Shown in pieces: positions 10,533 to 21,674 of a stretch of 64,000 nucleotides of DNA. The translations under genes were made by a program, and so were the position numbers. The notes under the pieces were generated by a model. That model was not told the origin of the DNA. It saw only the letters and a program-made list of their open reading frames with translations, and made no database searches. How positions within the stretch are numbered: position 1 is the stretch's first letter; each line of letters starts with the position of its first letter. Source of the stretch: Ahaetulla prasina. Its lineage: Eukaryota > Chordata > Lepidosauria > Squamata > Colubridae. The stretch lies in the NCBI RefSeq assembly GCF_028640845.1, contig NC_080539.1, forward strand, positions 159,279,236 through 159,343,235, read 5' to 3'.

Positions 10533-12039
10533 GATTCAATTAGTTTGGCAACAGGGTTAGAATAATTGATCGTGAATCATTTGACAATTCCGTTTTTATT
10601 TAAAATATCATCTTTCCATGCAATTTTTACAGTATATAAAAGTTTGGGATGTAAAGGCTAGCTGTAAACTATTTCAGCAAGGTTTTTTTTTAGTTTTGTC
10701 CATAATCAGAATTTTACAGGCATTTGCTATAGTTTCAATTTCTTGATATCATTTTTTGAATATCTACAATTATTATGATACACTTTTATTCATCCATAGA
10801 GAGGAAAATTAAGGATTGTTTGTAATTTTTGTCCAGAACACATATAGTTTTTTTCTACAAAACTCTGTGAAAAGCAAAACAAAATCATATTGAAGAATTA
10901 AAAAAAACATTAAAGATGGAATAAGGAGGATTTATGTATAAAATGATTTGATTTTTCTGAGGAGCTGTCAGGTGCATATTATTTAATGAAATATACTTTT
11001 TATTTCATTAGAATTGTATTCTCCTAAAAAGAGAAACAGCTTCCTTTCTCAAACTACTTGAATTACTCACTTTGGAATTGAGTAATATTACATGGTATTT
11101 CTTTAGGGACCCTTTGTTCCAGAAGGAAAGAAGCAATTATCTCCCTGTTTCCTGCTTTTCATTAATATCATCAGTAAAAGAATTACTGGCCTTGGCCCAT
11201 AATTATCTTTACAAGTTAATGATAAAATCTGGAGATGAGAAAAGCCACCAGTCACATTCTTGCTTTTGTCAAACAGTATGTGCTCTGTTTAACTTAGCTG
11301 TTCTCAAAAGACAGTGCAAGAAATAAAACTCAATTTTGAAGATTATTCTTTCTTGCTGCACATCCAGAATGCCTATACGGTGACTTGTGGTGTTCTTTTA
11401 GATGTGATTTAAGGCAAGGAATGGGAAAATAATGCGCCATAGATGGAGCCAATCTAACCATTTTGATCTATCTCCTTTCTGCATGTGCAAAGTTATCCTC
11501 ATTGAAATGAACTCTGGCTGATCTTCTTTTGGATAAATACCTTTTTAGACTCTAAGGCCTTTGGGAGACAAGAATATTTTTGTTTGGTAGAGGAACGCTG
11601 AATTACTTCAGTATTTCATTTTAGCTTAGTAAAGCTTGAACAATGAGGTGAAACCATTGAAGGCCTTGATAAAATCCACTAGCCCTTACCAAAGAAAAAA
11701 TGTGTTCCTTGGTAGCTGGCTAATGAAAAAGCAACGCCTCCGCTGATTTTTGCATCTTAAAAACTGGTTAGGGTGCATGTTTGCATGCAAAAGGTCACAG
11801 GCACAAAATCTGGTATCTCCCATTAAAAATAAGTCAGATACGACAGCCACCTGTGGCACTGAAACTAAAGCAAATTCCTGTAAAATCCCACTTGAGGACA
11901 TAACTGGAAAAATGTATGCCAAAATGTTTGGCATCTAACCATCCAGCAAAATGTCCTTATGTTTCACTTCACAGGGCTCTAAAATGCCTCTGCCTACGCA
12001 AGGGTCATACTCCAACCTTTCTTACAATTGGATAGTTAG
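10533..12039. other. AT-rich single-copy sequence, no gene seen
   Basis: No recognised repeat or domain. The frames at 11072-11326 and 11686-11938 lack any motif or splice context. Confidence 0.45.
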
Positions 12040-13150
12040 GTTCAGTTAGCTTCAATGGCCAATGACTGCATAGAGTCTATAGCATTTTTTCTGGGATGAT
12101 GGCATTGAATGCTGACCTAAAATCTACATAAAGGACCCTTACATAGGTCCCTGGGTATTCAAAGATATTTTAAGATGTAGTACAGTGCCATATTAACAGC
12201 ATCATCTGCTGATCTGTTTGCACAGTAGGCAAATTGCAAGGGGTCTAGCACAGGGTTTGTGATGATTTTCAGGTGGGCCAGCACTAATGTTTTGAAGGTT
12301 TTTATCACTACAGATGTCAGAGCAACCTGTCATGTCCCACCTCCCACTCCGACAAAGGAGTCAAGGAAGTCCGTAACCAATTTGGCAAGTTCCTCCGAGG
12401 TTTCTCAGGGCAGACAGAAGTCCAAGTTGTTACTTCAGCGATAGGGTCCGGTATCAGCAAACTCCATAAGACTTTGCTTGACTCAAGGTTGGAATGCCAA
12501 AAGCAGGTCCTTTATATAGGCTGTGGGGTGTGGCTCCATGACTCAGCATTTATCCAGGCCTGCCCCTCCCTTCCTTCTGCTGGTGTCGCCTCTCAGATCT
12601 CCGGAAGCGAGGGTCCTCCTACTCTGAATTGTCTTCAGCTGGATCTGCTGGCAGCTTCTGGGAAAGGGAGGGGTCAGAAGAAGTAGGCCCGAGCAATTCC
12701 AATACTTGGCTGTTTTCCTGCTCTGACGACTGAGCCAAAAGAACACATGCTGTATGAGTGAGATTTATTGGGCTTGTCCTTCCACTCCTGGAATCGCCTC
12801 CGGGCATGGGGCCAGGGCCGGGGGCTAGAGGCATGACAGGCGGTTCATCTTCATTATCAGACTTGGAGTCTGATAACAGGCACGGTTGGAGACGGGAGGG
12901 GCCCGGCTGAGGAGAGGAGGGAGGACGAGTCACAACATTACCAGTCTGTAGTCATTCAGCTCCTTGACGGTGGGTTTCTTGGGCACTAGGATGATAGTAG
13001 AGCATTTGAAGCAAAAGCGGATATAACAAATCTCCAGTGATTAAAGTTGCAAGTGTAGATGGGGGCCAGTTGATCAGCACAGATTTTCAAGTAAGAAGGA
13101 ATTACTCTGTTTGGGCCTGGTGCTTTTTCAGTCTTTTGCCTGTGAAATAG
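12040..13150 (-). pseudogene. Rex1-like LINE reverse-transcriptase fragment
   Basis: On the minus strand, sequence flanking the solo LTR reads DYR, then VALTSVVIK, HLK, LDPLQFAYCANRSADDAVN and LYYIL, a pattern typical of Rex1/CR1-group RT fingers. The upstream half (12938-13150) carries matching upstream RT sequence. The 610-bp LTR at 12328-12937 splits the frame between YR and VALTS. Stops and substitutions show an old, inactive fragment. Another CR1-group clade is possible. Confidence 0.6.
12328..12937 (-). mobile_element. Solo LTR, 610 bp, inserted in RT fragment
   Basis: On the minus strand it runs from TGTTGTGACTCG to GGGACATGACA. The flanks read GGTAA upstream and GGTTG downstream; the interrupted RT frame needs GGTTG, so a 5-bp duplication with one diverged side fits. 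A TATATAAA box lies near 12511-12518. It is related to the LTRs at 25529-26138 and 46313-46820 (shared block around CTGAGTCATGGAGCCACACC). A 104-codon frame at 12619-12933 includes the acidic LLSDSKSDNEDE. No internal retroviral genes flank it, so it is a recombination-derived solo LTR of unassigned family. Confidence 0.8.
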
Positions 13151-13818
13151 ATCTTTACATAACAGAAGGGAAGATATAATTATTCCATTTAAGAGTTCCG
13201 TGAACCATACAGCACTTGGGTTTCACCTGTTACTCTTAAATACGAAGGCACTGTTCTCTCCAGTGCATTCCTGGAAAGTCCAGCTCCAAGTCTTAGGTCA
13301 ATGTTTTCATGCCAGCAATACTCCCTGCTTACCGAGTGGAACCACAATATGATTATTGTAACACATTTCTTAACAGGAAAAATGAGGTTTTGGGAGAAGG
13401 CAATCTTTAAGAGGTATTTATTGCTGGAGGCCACTGAGTCTTTACAGGTTAGGTAACACTCATTGTACTATTGCTTTCTTTAAAGAAAAAAAAATGCATA
13501 ACGGTAAGTTACAGTAACATTGCTAGAAGCAAGATAGAGAGCTATTGTGCTAGAACAGATGTTATTTCACTGCATATTTGAGGTGTACTTTTTTAAAAAA
13601 GCTTTGAATAAGGAGTATTGCATCAACATGTCTGCAGGACAAAACTGCACCCTGCTGAATTGCTTTTTAATGAGAAAGGTTATTGAATTTCCAACACGGA
13701 TCCTTCTAATCAAGCTGCCAAAAGTTAAAATCGAAGCACTGTCATTTCAGGGAGAAGTGTATATTATTGCTTAATATACATTGAAGACAGCTAGTGATCA
13801 AATAAAAATAGCTTTCCT
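13151..13818. other. No gene seen
   Basis: AT-rich single-copy sequence up to the edge of the tandem duplication. Confidence 0.45.
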
Positions 13819-14379
13819 TTTTTCAGCTGACTGAAATCCTGGAACGTATCTGGGGAATAACACTTCCAGGATAGGAACTTGTCATGAAGTTATGTGGTTA
13901 TACCTTTAGACAACAGAAAGAGGAAGGTGTGTGAAAACACTACAGATAAAGTCTTGAAACAATAAACATAAATGTTTAAACAACCTGTCCAAGTCTAAGG
14001 TTCAAATGTATTCATGAATTAAGTTTTGATTTGGTGTTTATCAGAGCAAAAAAAGGCCAATTTTCCAAAAGAGAACCAAATGTCAATGGTTTCTTGCAAA
14101 ATAAAAGAGGTATTTGTAGGGAAAAGGGTATGTTTGATCTTTAGTCATGTTCCTTTTCTGCCAGAGATACCGTATAGGCAACTTCATACACATGAAGCCC
14201 ATTAGGCTATCTGTGCAGCCAAACATTTTTTTAAAGGATTGTTTTAATTTTCAAAAATATAAATAGAAGACTAGAAAGCTGGAAAGTAAAACAGTCATCT
14301 CTTTCATCATCTTTATTTCCAAGAACTCTTCTGGACAGGGGTCAAAGGGGACATGGGATACATGCAACATCACAGTGTC

Positions 14380-14880
14380 AAGATGGAGTTTCCACTCCTT
14401 TGGTAGGTATGTCATGATACCACAGAAACATATGTAAGGGGAGAAGTTTGCATCGTTGCTTCTTTTTTAATTTTGACGAAAGCGTCAGCCCCTCCAGACG
14501 CCACAACTTCTGACCCCATAGGCCCGTGATGCCTCTCTGATGGCACATGAGCCGTTGCCCTAGTTTAGCTCTGCTGCACATGTGCGTGTGCCTCCTGCCG
14601 GCCAGCTGGTCTTTCGGTCTCTGCCGCGCATGCACGGGGTGGGGGTGGGGCGCATGCAAGGGGCCCGTGTACACATGCTTGAGGGGAGGGGTGCATGCAG
14701 AGGGGCGCATACACATGTGCAGGAGGCGGAGCCGCATGTGTGGGGGTGGGGCGCCTGCAGGTGGCCACACGTGCATGCACGGAGGGTAGGCCACATGCAT
14801 GGGGCCCATGTGCATATTGCATTTTGGGGGGTTGGGTGCGCACGCACGCACTCACGCACGCATGAACGGGCTTTGGGCAC
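14380..14880. other. GC-rich GCATGC/CACGTG-rich block (copy A)
   Basis: Unlike its AT-rich surroundings, this stretch is full of GCGCATGC, CACATGTG and GGGGTGGGG blocks and alternating purine-pyrimidine runs such as GTGCGCACGCACGCAC at 14837-14852. Open frames exist on both strands because stop codons are scarce, but they are Cys/His/Pro-rich low-complexity strings. It resembles a decayed minisatellite of about 20-30 bp units. Copy B holds the same block. Confidence 0.6.
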
Positions 14881-14995
14881 TCGGTCCAGAAAAGGCTATA
14901 GGCATTCGTATGAAGTAAAAATAGTGCTGAGTTACAGCAAGGCCCAGAAAAAAATGTCAAAGGGAAACTGAGGTGACAGAAAGTATCCTGTGGGC

Positions 14996-15463
14996 CAGGG
15001 GTGAAATGCTCCTGGTTCACACCGGCTCTCCCGATTCGGTAGCGATGGCAGCTGCTGGTTCGGAGGACCGGTAGCAAAAATCCCTGTCCCCGGCCCCCTG
15101 CCTCTGCTGAGCCGCACCATCTGCAGAGGTTTTTTTTTTTTAACTTTTAAAAGCCGGTTTTGCTTCAGCCAAAACAGGCCTTTAAAAGTAAAAAAAAGCC
15201 TTTGAGGATCCCGCCCCTCAGCTGAGACCAGCAGAGACTTAAAAAAAAAAATATTTAAAGGCTACTCTGGGGATCTCACCTGAGTTCCTCATCAGCAGAA
15301 CCTTAAAAAACATGTTTTCTGTAGAAAACATGTAGAAAAACTCCTTTTAAAAGAGTCTAAGCCACTTACCTGATTACTGATCGACCTCATGGCTCTGCTC
15401 ACAGCCTGAAAGCCCCAGTTTCACTTTTAGCACAAGACAGAACTAATCTAAATTTAGCTAATC
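14996..15463. mobile_element. hAT element, 5' part copied by the duplication
   Basis: It begins CAGGGGTGAAATGCTCC after CTGTGGGC (14988-14995). It lacks its right end because the tandem duplication broke inside it; the intact version is at 16649-17671. Confidence 0.85.
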
Positions 15464-17116
15464 TTTTTCAGCTGACTGAAATCCTGGTACGTATCTGGGG
15501 AATAACACTTCCAGGATAGGAACTTGTCATGAAGTTATGTGGTTATACCTTTAGACAACAGAAAGAGGAAGGTGTGTGAAAACACTACAGATAAAGTCTT
15601 GAAACAATAAACATAAATGTTTAAACAACCTGTCCAAGTCTAAGGTTCAAATGTATTCATGAATTAAGTTTTGATTTGGTGTTTATCAGAGCAAAAAAAG
15701 GCCAATTTTCCAAAAGAGAACCAAATGTCAATGGTTTCTTGCAAAATAAAAGAGGTATTTGTAGGGAAAAGGGTATGTTTGATCTTTAGTCATGTTCCTT
15801 TTCTGCCAGAGATACCGTATAGGCAACTTCATACACATGAAGCCCATTAGGCTATCTGTGCAGCCAAACATTTTTTTAAAGGATTGTTTTAATTTTCAAA
15901 AATATAAATAGAAGACTAGAAAGCTGGAAAGTAAAACAGTCATCTCTTTCATCATCTTTATTTCCAAGAACTCTTCTGGACAGGGGTCAAAGGGGACATG
16001 GGATACATGCAACATCACAGTGTCAAGATGGAGTTTCCACTCCTTTTGTAGGTATGTCATGATATCACACAAACATATGTAAGGGGAGAAGTTTGCATCG
16101 TTGCTTCTTTTTTAATTTTGACGAAAGCGTCAGCTCCTGCAGACGCCACAACTTCTGACCCCATAGGCCCGTGATGCCTCTCTGATGGCACATGAGCCGT
16201 TGCCCTAGTTTAGCTCTGCTGCACATGTGCGTGTGCCTCCTGCCGGCCAGCTGGTCTTTCGGTCTCTGCCGCGCATGCACGGGGTGGGGGTGGGGCGCAT
16301 GCAAGGGGCCCGTGTACACATGCTTGAGGGGAGGGGTGCATGCAGAGGGGCGCATACACTTGTGCAGGAGGCGGAGCCGCATGTGTGGGGGTGGGGCGCC
16401 TGCAGGTGGCCACACGTGCATGCACGGAGGGTAGGCCACATGCATGGGGCCCATGTGCATATTGCATTTTGGGGGTTTGGGTGCGCACGCACGCACTCAC
16501 GCACGCATGAACGGGCTTTGGGCACTCGGTCCAGAAAAGGCATCACTGCTATAGGCATTCGTATGAAGTAAAAATAGTGCTGAGTTACAGCAAGGCCCAG
16601 AAAAAAATGTCAAAGGGAAACTGAGGTGACAGAAAGTATCCTGTGGGCCAGGGGTGAAATGCTCCTGGTTCGCACCGGCTCTCCCGATTCGGTAGCGATG
16701 GCAGCTGCTGGTTCGGAGGACCGGTAGCAAAAATCCCTGGCCCCGGCCCCCTGCCTCTGCTGAGCCGCACCATCTGCAGAGGTTTTTTTTTTTTTACTTT
16801 TAAAAGCCGGTTTTGCTTCAGCCAAAACAGGCCTTTAAAAGTAAAAAAAAGCCTTTGAGGATCCCGCCCCTCAGCTGAGACCAGCAGAGACTTAAAAAAA
16901 AAAATATTTAAAGGCTACTCTGGGGATCTCACCTGAGTTCCTCATCAGCAGAACCTTAAAAAACATGTTTTCTGTAGAAAACATGTAGAAAAACTCCTTT
17001 TAAAAGAGTCTAAGCCACTTACCTGATTACTGATCGACCTCATGGCTCTGCTCACAGCCCGAAAGCCCCAGTTCACTTTTAGCACAAGACAGAACTAATC
17101 TAAATTTAGCTAATCT
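15464..17116. repeat. Tandem segmental duplication, copy B
   Basis: Second copy of the 1.65-kb unit, including the GC-rich block (about 16020-16530) and the first 468 bp of the hAT element, which here continues to its natural end. It is slightly longer than copy A because of the 8-bp insertion. Confidence 0.95.
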
Positions 17117-17671
17117 ATTTCACCACTGAGTGATTAATGCTGTCTGGCTTTGCTTGCTGAGGAACTCTGGGAATTGAAGTCCACAATAAAATAAAATAAA
17201 ATAAAATAAAATAAAATAAAATAAAATAAAATAAAATAAAATAAAATAAAATAAAATAAAATAAAATATTTGTGCAGCTTTCTGAAATTTGGTGTGTTTC
17301 TGTAGTGTTTCACTCTAACTACACAAACACACAAAATCTCAGAAAGCTGTATGTAGTATTTGTGTGTGTGTGTCAGTTGTGTTGTGTATGTGTAGAGTGT
17401 GAAAGTTGGTTTTTGAGCTTTTTTGTGGCTGTGTGAAGTGTGAAGTGCAGCTGCTTTTACACTGTGTGTGAGTCAGTTGTGTTGTGGTGTGTGTGTGTGT
17501 AAAGTGTGAAAGTTGGGTTTTGGTACCTCTTATTGTTTTTTATACTTTATTATTTTTATTATTTATTGTTATTGGCCACGTGACCAGCCAGCCATCTGAC
17601 CACCAAGCCACGCCCACCAATTAAGCCACGCCCACAGAACCGGTAAGGAAAATTTTTAGATTTCAACCCTG
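16649..17671. mobile_element. Non-autonomous hAT element, 1,023 bp
   Basis: Left end CAGGGGTGAAATGCTCC, right end TAGATTTCAACCCTG. The 8-bp duplication CTGTGGGC is exact at 16641-16648 and 17672-17679. Near the right end AAGCCACGCCCACAGAACCGGTA matches the short CAGTGGTG-family elements. The interior holds no transposase frame. It contains a copy of the GGGAATTGAAGTCCAC arm from the palindromic family at 17168-17183, an (AATAA)n repeat and a pair of GTGT-rich direct repeats (about 17364-17416 and 17464-17523). Confidence 0.9.
17185..17267. repeat. (AATAA)n pentanucleotide repeat
   Basis: About 16 ATAAA units without interruption, inside the 1,023-bp hAT element. Confidence 0.95.
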
Positions 17672-17949
17672 CTGTGGGCTCAAGGTCCTGACAGGGAACT
17701 GTTTTCTCTCTTTGGTCTTCTGGGAAATGGGCATTTTGTGATTGATTGTGCATTTCCAGGCAGCCAAAATGCGAACAGATAAGGCGCTCCATGGCAACCA
17801 TATGGTAAAAGCATTTGTGACATGGTGTCAAAATTGCACATGTTCCCAGTGTTAAAAAAATTGTTATGCACACTTTAATGTTCAGCGCAACCAATATTTT
17901 AATCCTCTCACCACCTATATAGCTATCATTATTAGATAACATGCACTAA

Positions 17950-18760
17950 TATTATACCTAAATGAATGGGATGAAACAAGGCTTCCAAGCTTCAATAAAC
18001 TGGCCTTGTCAGACCATGCTAAAGTCAGAAAGTCCCGGCTTCCTTTGCCATGGTGCACAGAAATGCTGCAAGAAAGGCAAGAAGTCCAATTCATGGATCT
18101 CCAACTCATAAAACCAAATTATCAGACTCATCTGAGAAGGAGTTTTTGAACGAATGCCAATGCTATATATTACATTGATGATAGAGAGCAAGCAATTTAT
18201 CTGTTTCTCCATCATGCAAAGGAGATAATTGATGCAGGAAATAATATGCACTAGTTTTAAACCATGCAACAATATTGCAGTGGTGGTTTTCTACTTAGGA
18301 AAGTAAAAAAATTAAAATGCTGTGCATAACTGTGAGAACAGATTTCTGAGGTCTGCCAAAATGAACTCCTTGATAATGTAGGTAATAGCACGGACAGTGG
18401 GTATTGGTGCCCATCTTTCTTTGATTAAAAAGAGCACAAAGCCCCAAATCTGTTTGTGAAACAGATCTGAAAAATAATATTTTGAAAGGTATCTTCTTCA
18501 ACACATGGATTTCTTTGGATTATAGAAGTTGTCACTAAATTCCTCTGTTTCTTTTTAAGAAGGCCTTTCACAAGGGATTGAAGACCTGGCTGTTTCCCAG
18601 GCCTTTGAGTCAAGGGTAGATGATATCTGCTGCTATTGATGGCAACGGGGAATAGAATCAGTGGTTTCCTTGGTAGTCCGGCCTGGTTTGATAGGTTGAT
18701 TGGTTTGAGTCTTATAAGTTGTCGATGATCACTGGAGATGAACGGCTATGGAAATCATAT
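17950..18760 (+). pseudogene. Decayed L2-like LINE fragments
   Basis: Near 18040 the translation PLPWCTEMLQERQEV resembles the region between endonuclease and RT in the L2-like element at 20607-24960. At about 18560 KAFHKGLKTWLFPRPLSQG matches the F+..LKTWLF motif at the L2 C-terminus. The RT between them is missing, so this is an internally deleted, ancient copy. Assignment rests on short motifs. Confidence 0.45.
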
Positions 18761-18899
18761 GAATACATACATTTCCCAAATAAGCATATACATGAAGCCT
18801 GTAACTATACAATTGTTATGGACAGGACCCTCTCACAGTGATTAGGAAGAGTTGTATTGTATACTATATGCACACTTCATGAAATTACTCAGCTGCGAT

Positions 18900-19152
18900 C
18901 AGTGGTGGGTTTCAAATTTTCTACTACCGGTTCTATGGGCATGGCTTGATGAGTGTACCATGGCTTGGTAGGCATGGCAGGGGAAGGATACTGTAAAATC
19001 CCCATTTCCTCCCCATCAGCTGGGACTTGGGAGGCAGAGAATATATGTGGGACGGGGCCAGTCAGAATTTTTACTACCGGTTCTCCAAACTACTCACAAT
19101 TTTTGCTATCAGTTCTCCAGAACTGGTCAGAACCTCCTGACACCCACCTTTG
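18900..19152. mobile_element. hAT MITE, CAGTGGTG family
   Basis: It starts CAGTGGTGGGTTTCAA and contains CTACCGGTTCTATGGGCATGG. It ends ACACCCACCTTTG. Flanks GCTGCGAT (18892-18899) and GCTGCGAA (19153-19160) are an 8-bp duplication with one mismatch. Confidence 0.85.
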
Positions 19153-19160
19153 GCTGCGAA

Positions 19161-20606
19161 TAGGAATGGTATCTGCTGTTATGATCCCACTTCTCTATCA
19201 CTCACTTTCAGACCATTTATAGTTTTGTAAGAATTTACATTGCGGTCTGTAAAACGTGCGCAAATTAGCGCACAGGTATACCTACACAATGCAATTATGC
19301 AAAAGTAATATTTGATGCAAAGCAGCTTGTAAGAAACATGTATATTAAGCAATATCACAACAAAGTATGCATACTCTGGCAAAAAAGGAAAATAATAATA
19401 AGAATCGAAACAAGTAAAATTTGCACAGCTATTTCTTATGTTGTTATTTCTTATGAGACAAACCAACATTGGATTGGAACAAAAATCACCTCACCTATCC
19501 CTTTTTGAAACCTGCCACCTTAAGTCGGCTTCATTAACTCTGAACTTTAGCTCCCATGCAGATTGGAGGAACGATGTATCACTTTTCATCTCAAAAACTA
19601 GAAGAGAAGAAGCTGCCAAATGTAGCAGCCAATCAACAAGGTCAGCAGAAGTCTTTGTTGACCCAAAGACGACTTGCCTATAAAGGACAAGCTCAGGTTT
19701 CTGTTTAGTGGCTGTCAACCTCTCCATTTTCAATCTCATGTAGGAGAGAGATAGCTATCTAGCTATAAACTTCCTTTAAGGTAAATCCATGAGACAGAGA
19801 GCTTGGGCGAGACAATGGCAAGATTGTTTCCAGTTGTTGAAGAGACTAATCCTGAAATATTGTCAAGGGGATCAGCTATTCTTCAAATTGTCCCTCACAC
19901 AATTAGACATTGTCAGTCAAGCTGGCTCACAACAGGTATGAAGAGAAGTAAAAAAAAAAAGGAGGCTATCAGTCAAAGAGCTCTGTGATTTTTTTTTTTA
20001 AAAAAGGAAAATTCTTTCACCTGATTAGCTAATTTGGGCGCTGCTAACTTGTTGTGTGGTGACTTTCCCTCTTCAGCCCTTTCTCTGATGGGAATTTCCT
20101 TCGTGAATGGACGCCAAAGGGTGCTTTCACATTACATGTAAATGGCCACCACAGGGTTCAGTGCTATACATCATGCCTATAAAAAAAGGGGGGGACCCGT
20201 CAGAGTTAAATCACTGCTTTGGCCAATACCGCAGCTGGTAATACAGCTGTGACATTGCAGAAACTCACTTTTATCTCTTGTCTCCGTACTGAGAGGAACA
20301 ATTAAATAAAACAGAACCATATGCTATTATTAATGGGAAGGCGCTCTTTGAAAATATTATTCTTTTTTTCTTCCCCAAAGGATGTCTCTATGTAGCAGTG
20401 CTAAGTTTTTCCAAGTCCAGAATTTGGTGATAAGACAAGAGATAATGCAGGAAGAGATTCATAAAACATAAGTGGCTCTGGAAAGTTTAAGCTGAAATTC
20501 TGCTCGGAACTGTCCTTTTGAAGGGACAGGCTGAACTTCTCCCAGCCTAGTGTCCCTCATGTCTGTGGCTTTCTTTTGAGCTCAATTCTCCAGAAAATAT
20601 CTTTCC
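19161..20606. other. No gene seen
   Basis: Single-copy sequence. Frames such as 19438-19683 show no recognisable domain. Confidence 0.45.
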
Positions 20607-20833
20607 AACTTATTTATTTATTTATTTATTATTTAAATTTGTATACCGCCCTTCTCCCGAAGGACTCAGGGCGGTTCACAGCCAGGTAAAAATACAATAC
20701 AATAAATACAAATTAAAATACAATTAAAAAACTTATTAAAATTGGCCAGGATTAAAATTTGGAGCTAAAAACCCATTAAAACCCATTAAAACACTAACCC
20801 AGTCCAGCGCAGATGAATAAGTAGGTTTTAAGC

Positions 20834-21620
20834 TCATGCTAAAGGTTCGGAGGTCCGGAAGTTGACGAAGTCCAGGGGAGTTCGCTCCAGAGGGCGGAGC
20901 CCCACAGAGAAGGCCCTTCCCTGGGCGCCGCCAGACGACACTGTCGCTACCGACGGCACCCTGAGGAGCCCCCCTCTGTGAGAGGGCACGGGTCGGTGAG
21001 AGGTATTCGGTAGCAGCAGGCGGTCCCGTAAATATCCCGGCCCTATGCCATGGAGCGCTTTAAAGACATTCACCAACACCTTGAAGCGCACCCGGAAGGC
21101 CACAGGTAGCCAGTGCAGCCGACGAGGATAGGTGTCACTCGGGAGCCACGAGGGCTCCTCAATCACCCGCAGCTGCATTCTGGACTAACCGTAGCCTCCG
21201 GATGCCCCTCAAGGGGAGCCCCATGTAGAGAGCATTGCAGTAGTCCAGACGAGACGTCACAAGGGCGTGAGGGACTGTGCACAAGGCATCCCGGTTCAGA
21301 AAGGCGCACTGGCGCACCAGGCGAACCTGGTGGAAAGCTCTCCTGGAGACGGCCAAATGGTCTTCAAAAGACAGCCGTCCATCCAGGAGAACGCCCAAAT
21401 TGCGCACCCTCTCCATCGGGGCCAATGACTCGCTCCCGACAGTCAGCCGCGGACTCAGCTGACTGTACCGGGATGCCGGCATCCACAGCCACTCCGTCTT
21501 GGAGGGATTGAGCTTGAGCCTGTTCCTCCCCATCCAGACCCGTACGGCCTCCAGACACCGGGACAGCACTTCAATGGCTTCATTGGGGTGGCCCGTGTGA
21601 AAAGTACAGCTGGGTGTCAT
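20834..21620 (-). pseudogene. L2 RT thumb and C-terminal region
   Basis: Minus-strand frames at 21159-21620 and 20834-21178 join across a shift near 21165. The first has WMGRNRLKLNPSKTE, LGVLLD and DYCNALYMGLP, the conserved RT thumb and post-RT blocks of CR1/L2 LINEs. The second has LHWLPVAFRVRFKVLV, FKALHGIGPGYL and a degraded L.PLERTPLDF end. The YADDTQLYF catalytic box lies just upstream (about 21606-21640) in another frame. Confidence 0.8.
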
Positions 21621-21674
21621 CAGCGTACAGCTGGTACCTCACACCGAAGCCACTGATGATCTCACCCAGCGGCT

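Larger units (their letters stand above)
13819..15463. repeat. Tandem segmental duplication, copy A (1,645 bp)
   Basis: This block and 15464-17116 follow each other head to tail with a period of about 1,645 bp. I count about a dozen base differences and one 8-bp indel (extra CATCACTG-like bases near 16541 in copy B), so identity is about 99%. The unit starts at CAGCTGACTGAAATCCTGG and ends in TTTAGCTAATC. Both breakpoints lie by short T runs. The right break cuts through the hAT element that starts at 14996. Confidence 0.95.

Noticed and set aside
12619..12933. Independent host protein
   Set aside because: The frame lies entirely inside a solo LTR; treated as an LTR feature instead.
14378..15077. 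Several 80-170 codon Cys/His/Pro-rich frames, repeated at 16065-16571
   Set aside because: Low-complexity GC-rich block with few stops; frames overlap on both strands and have no domain.
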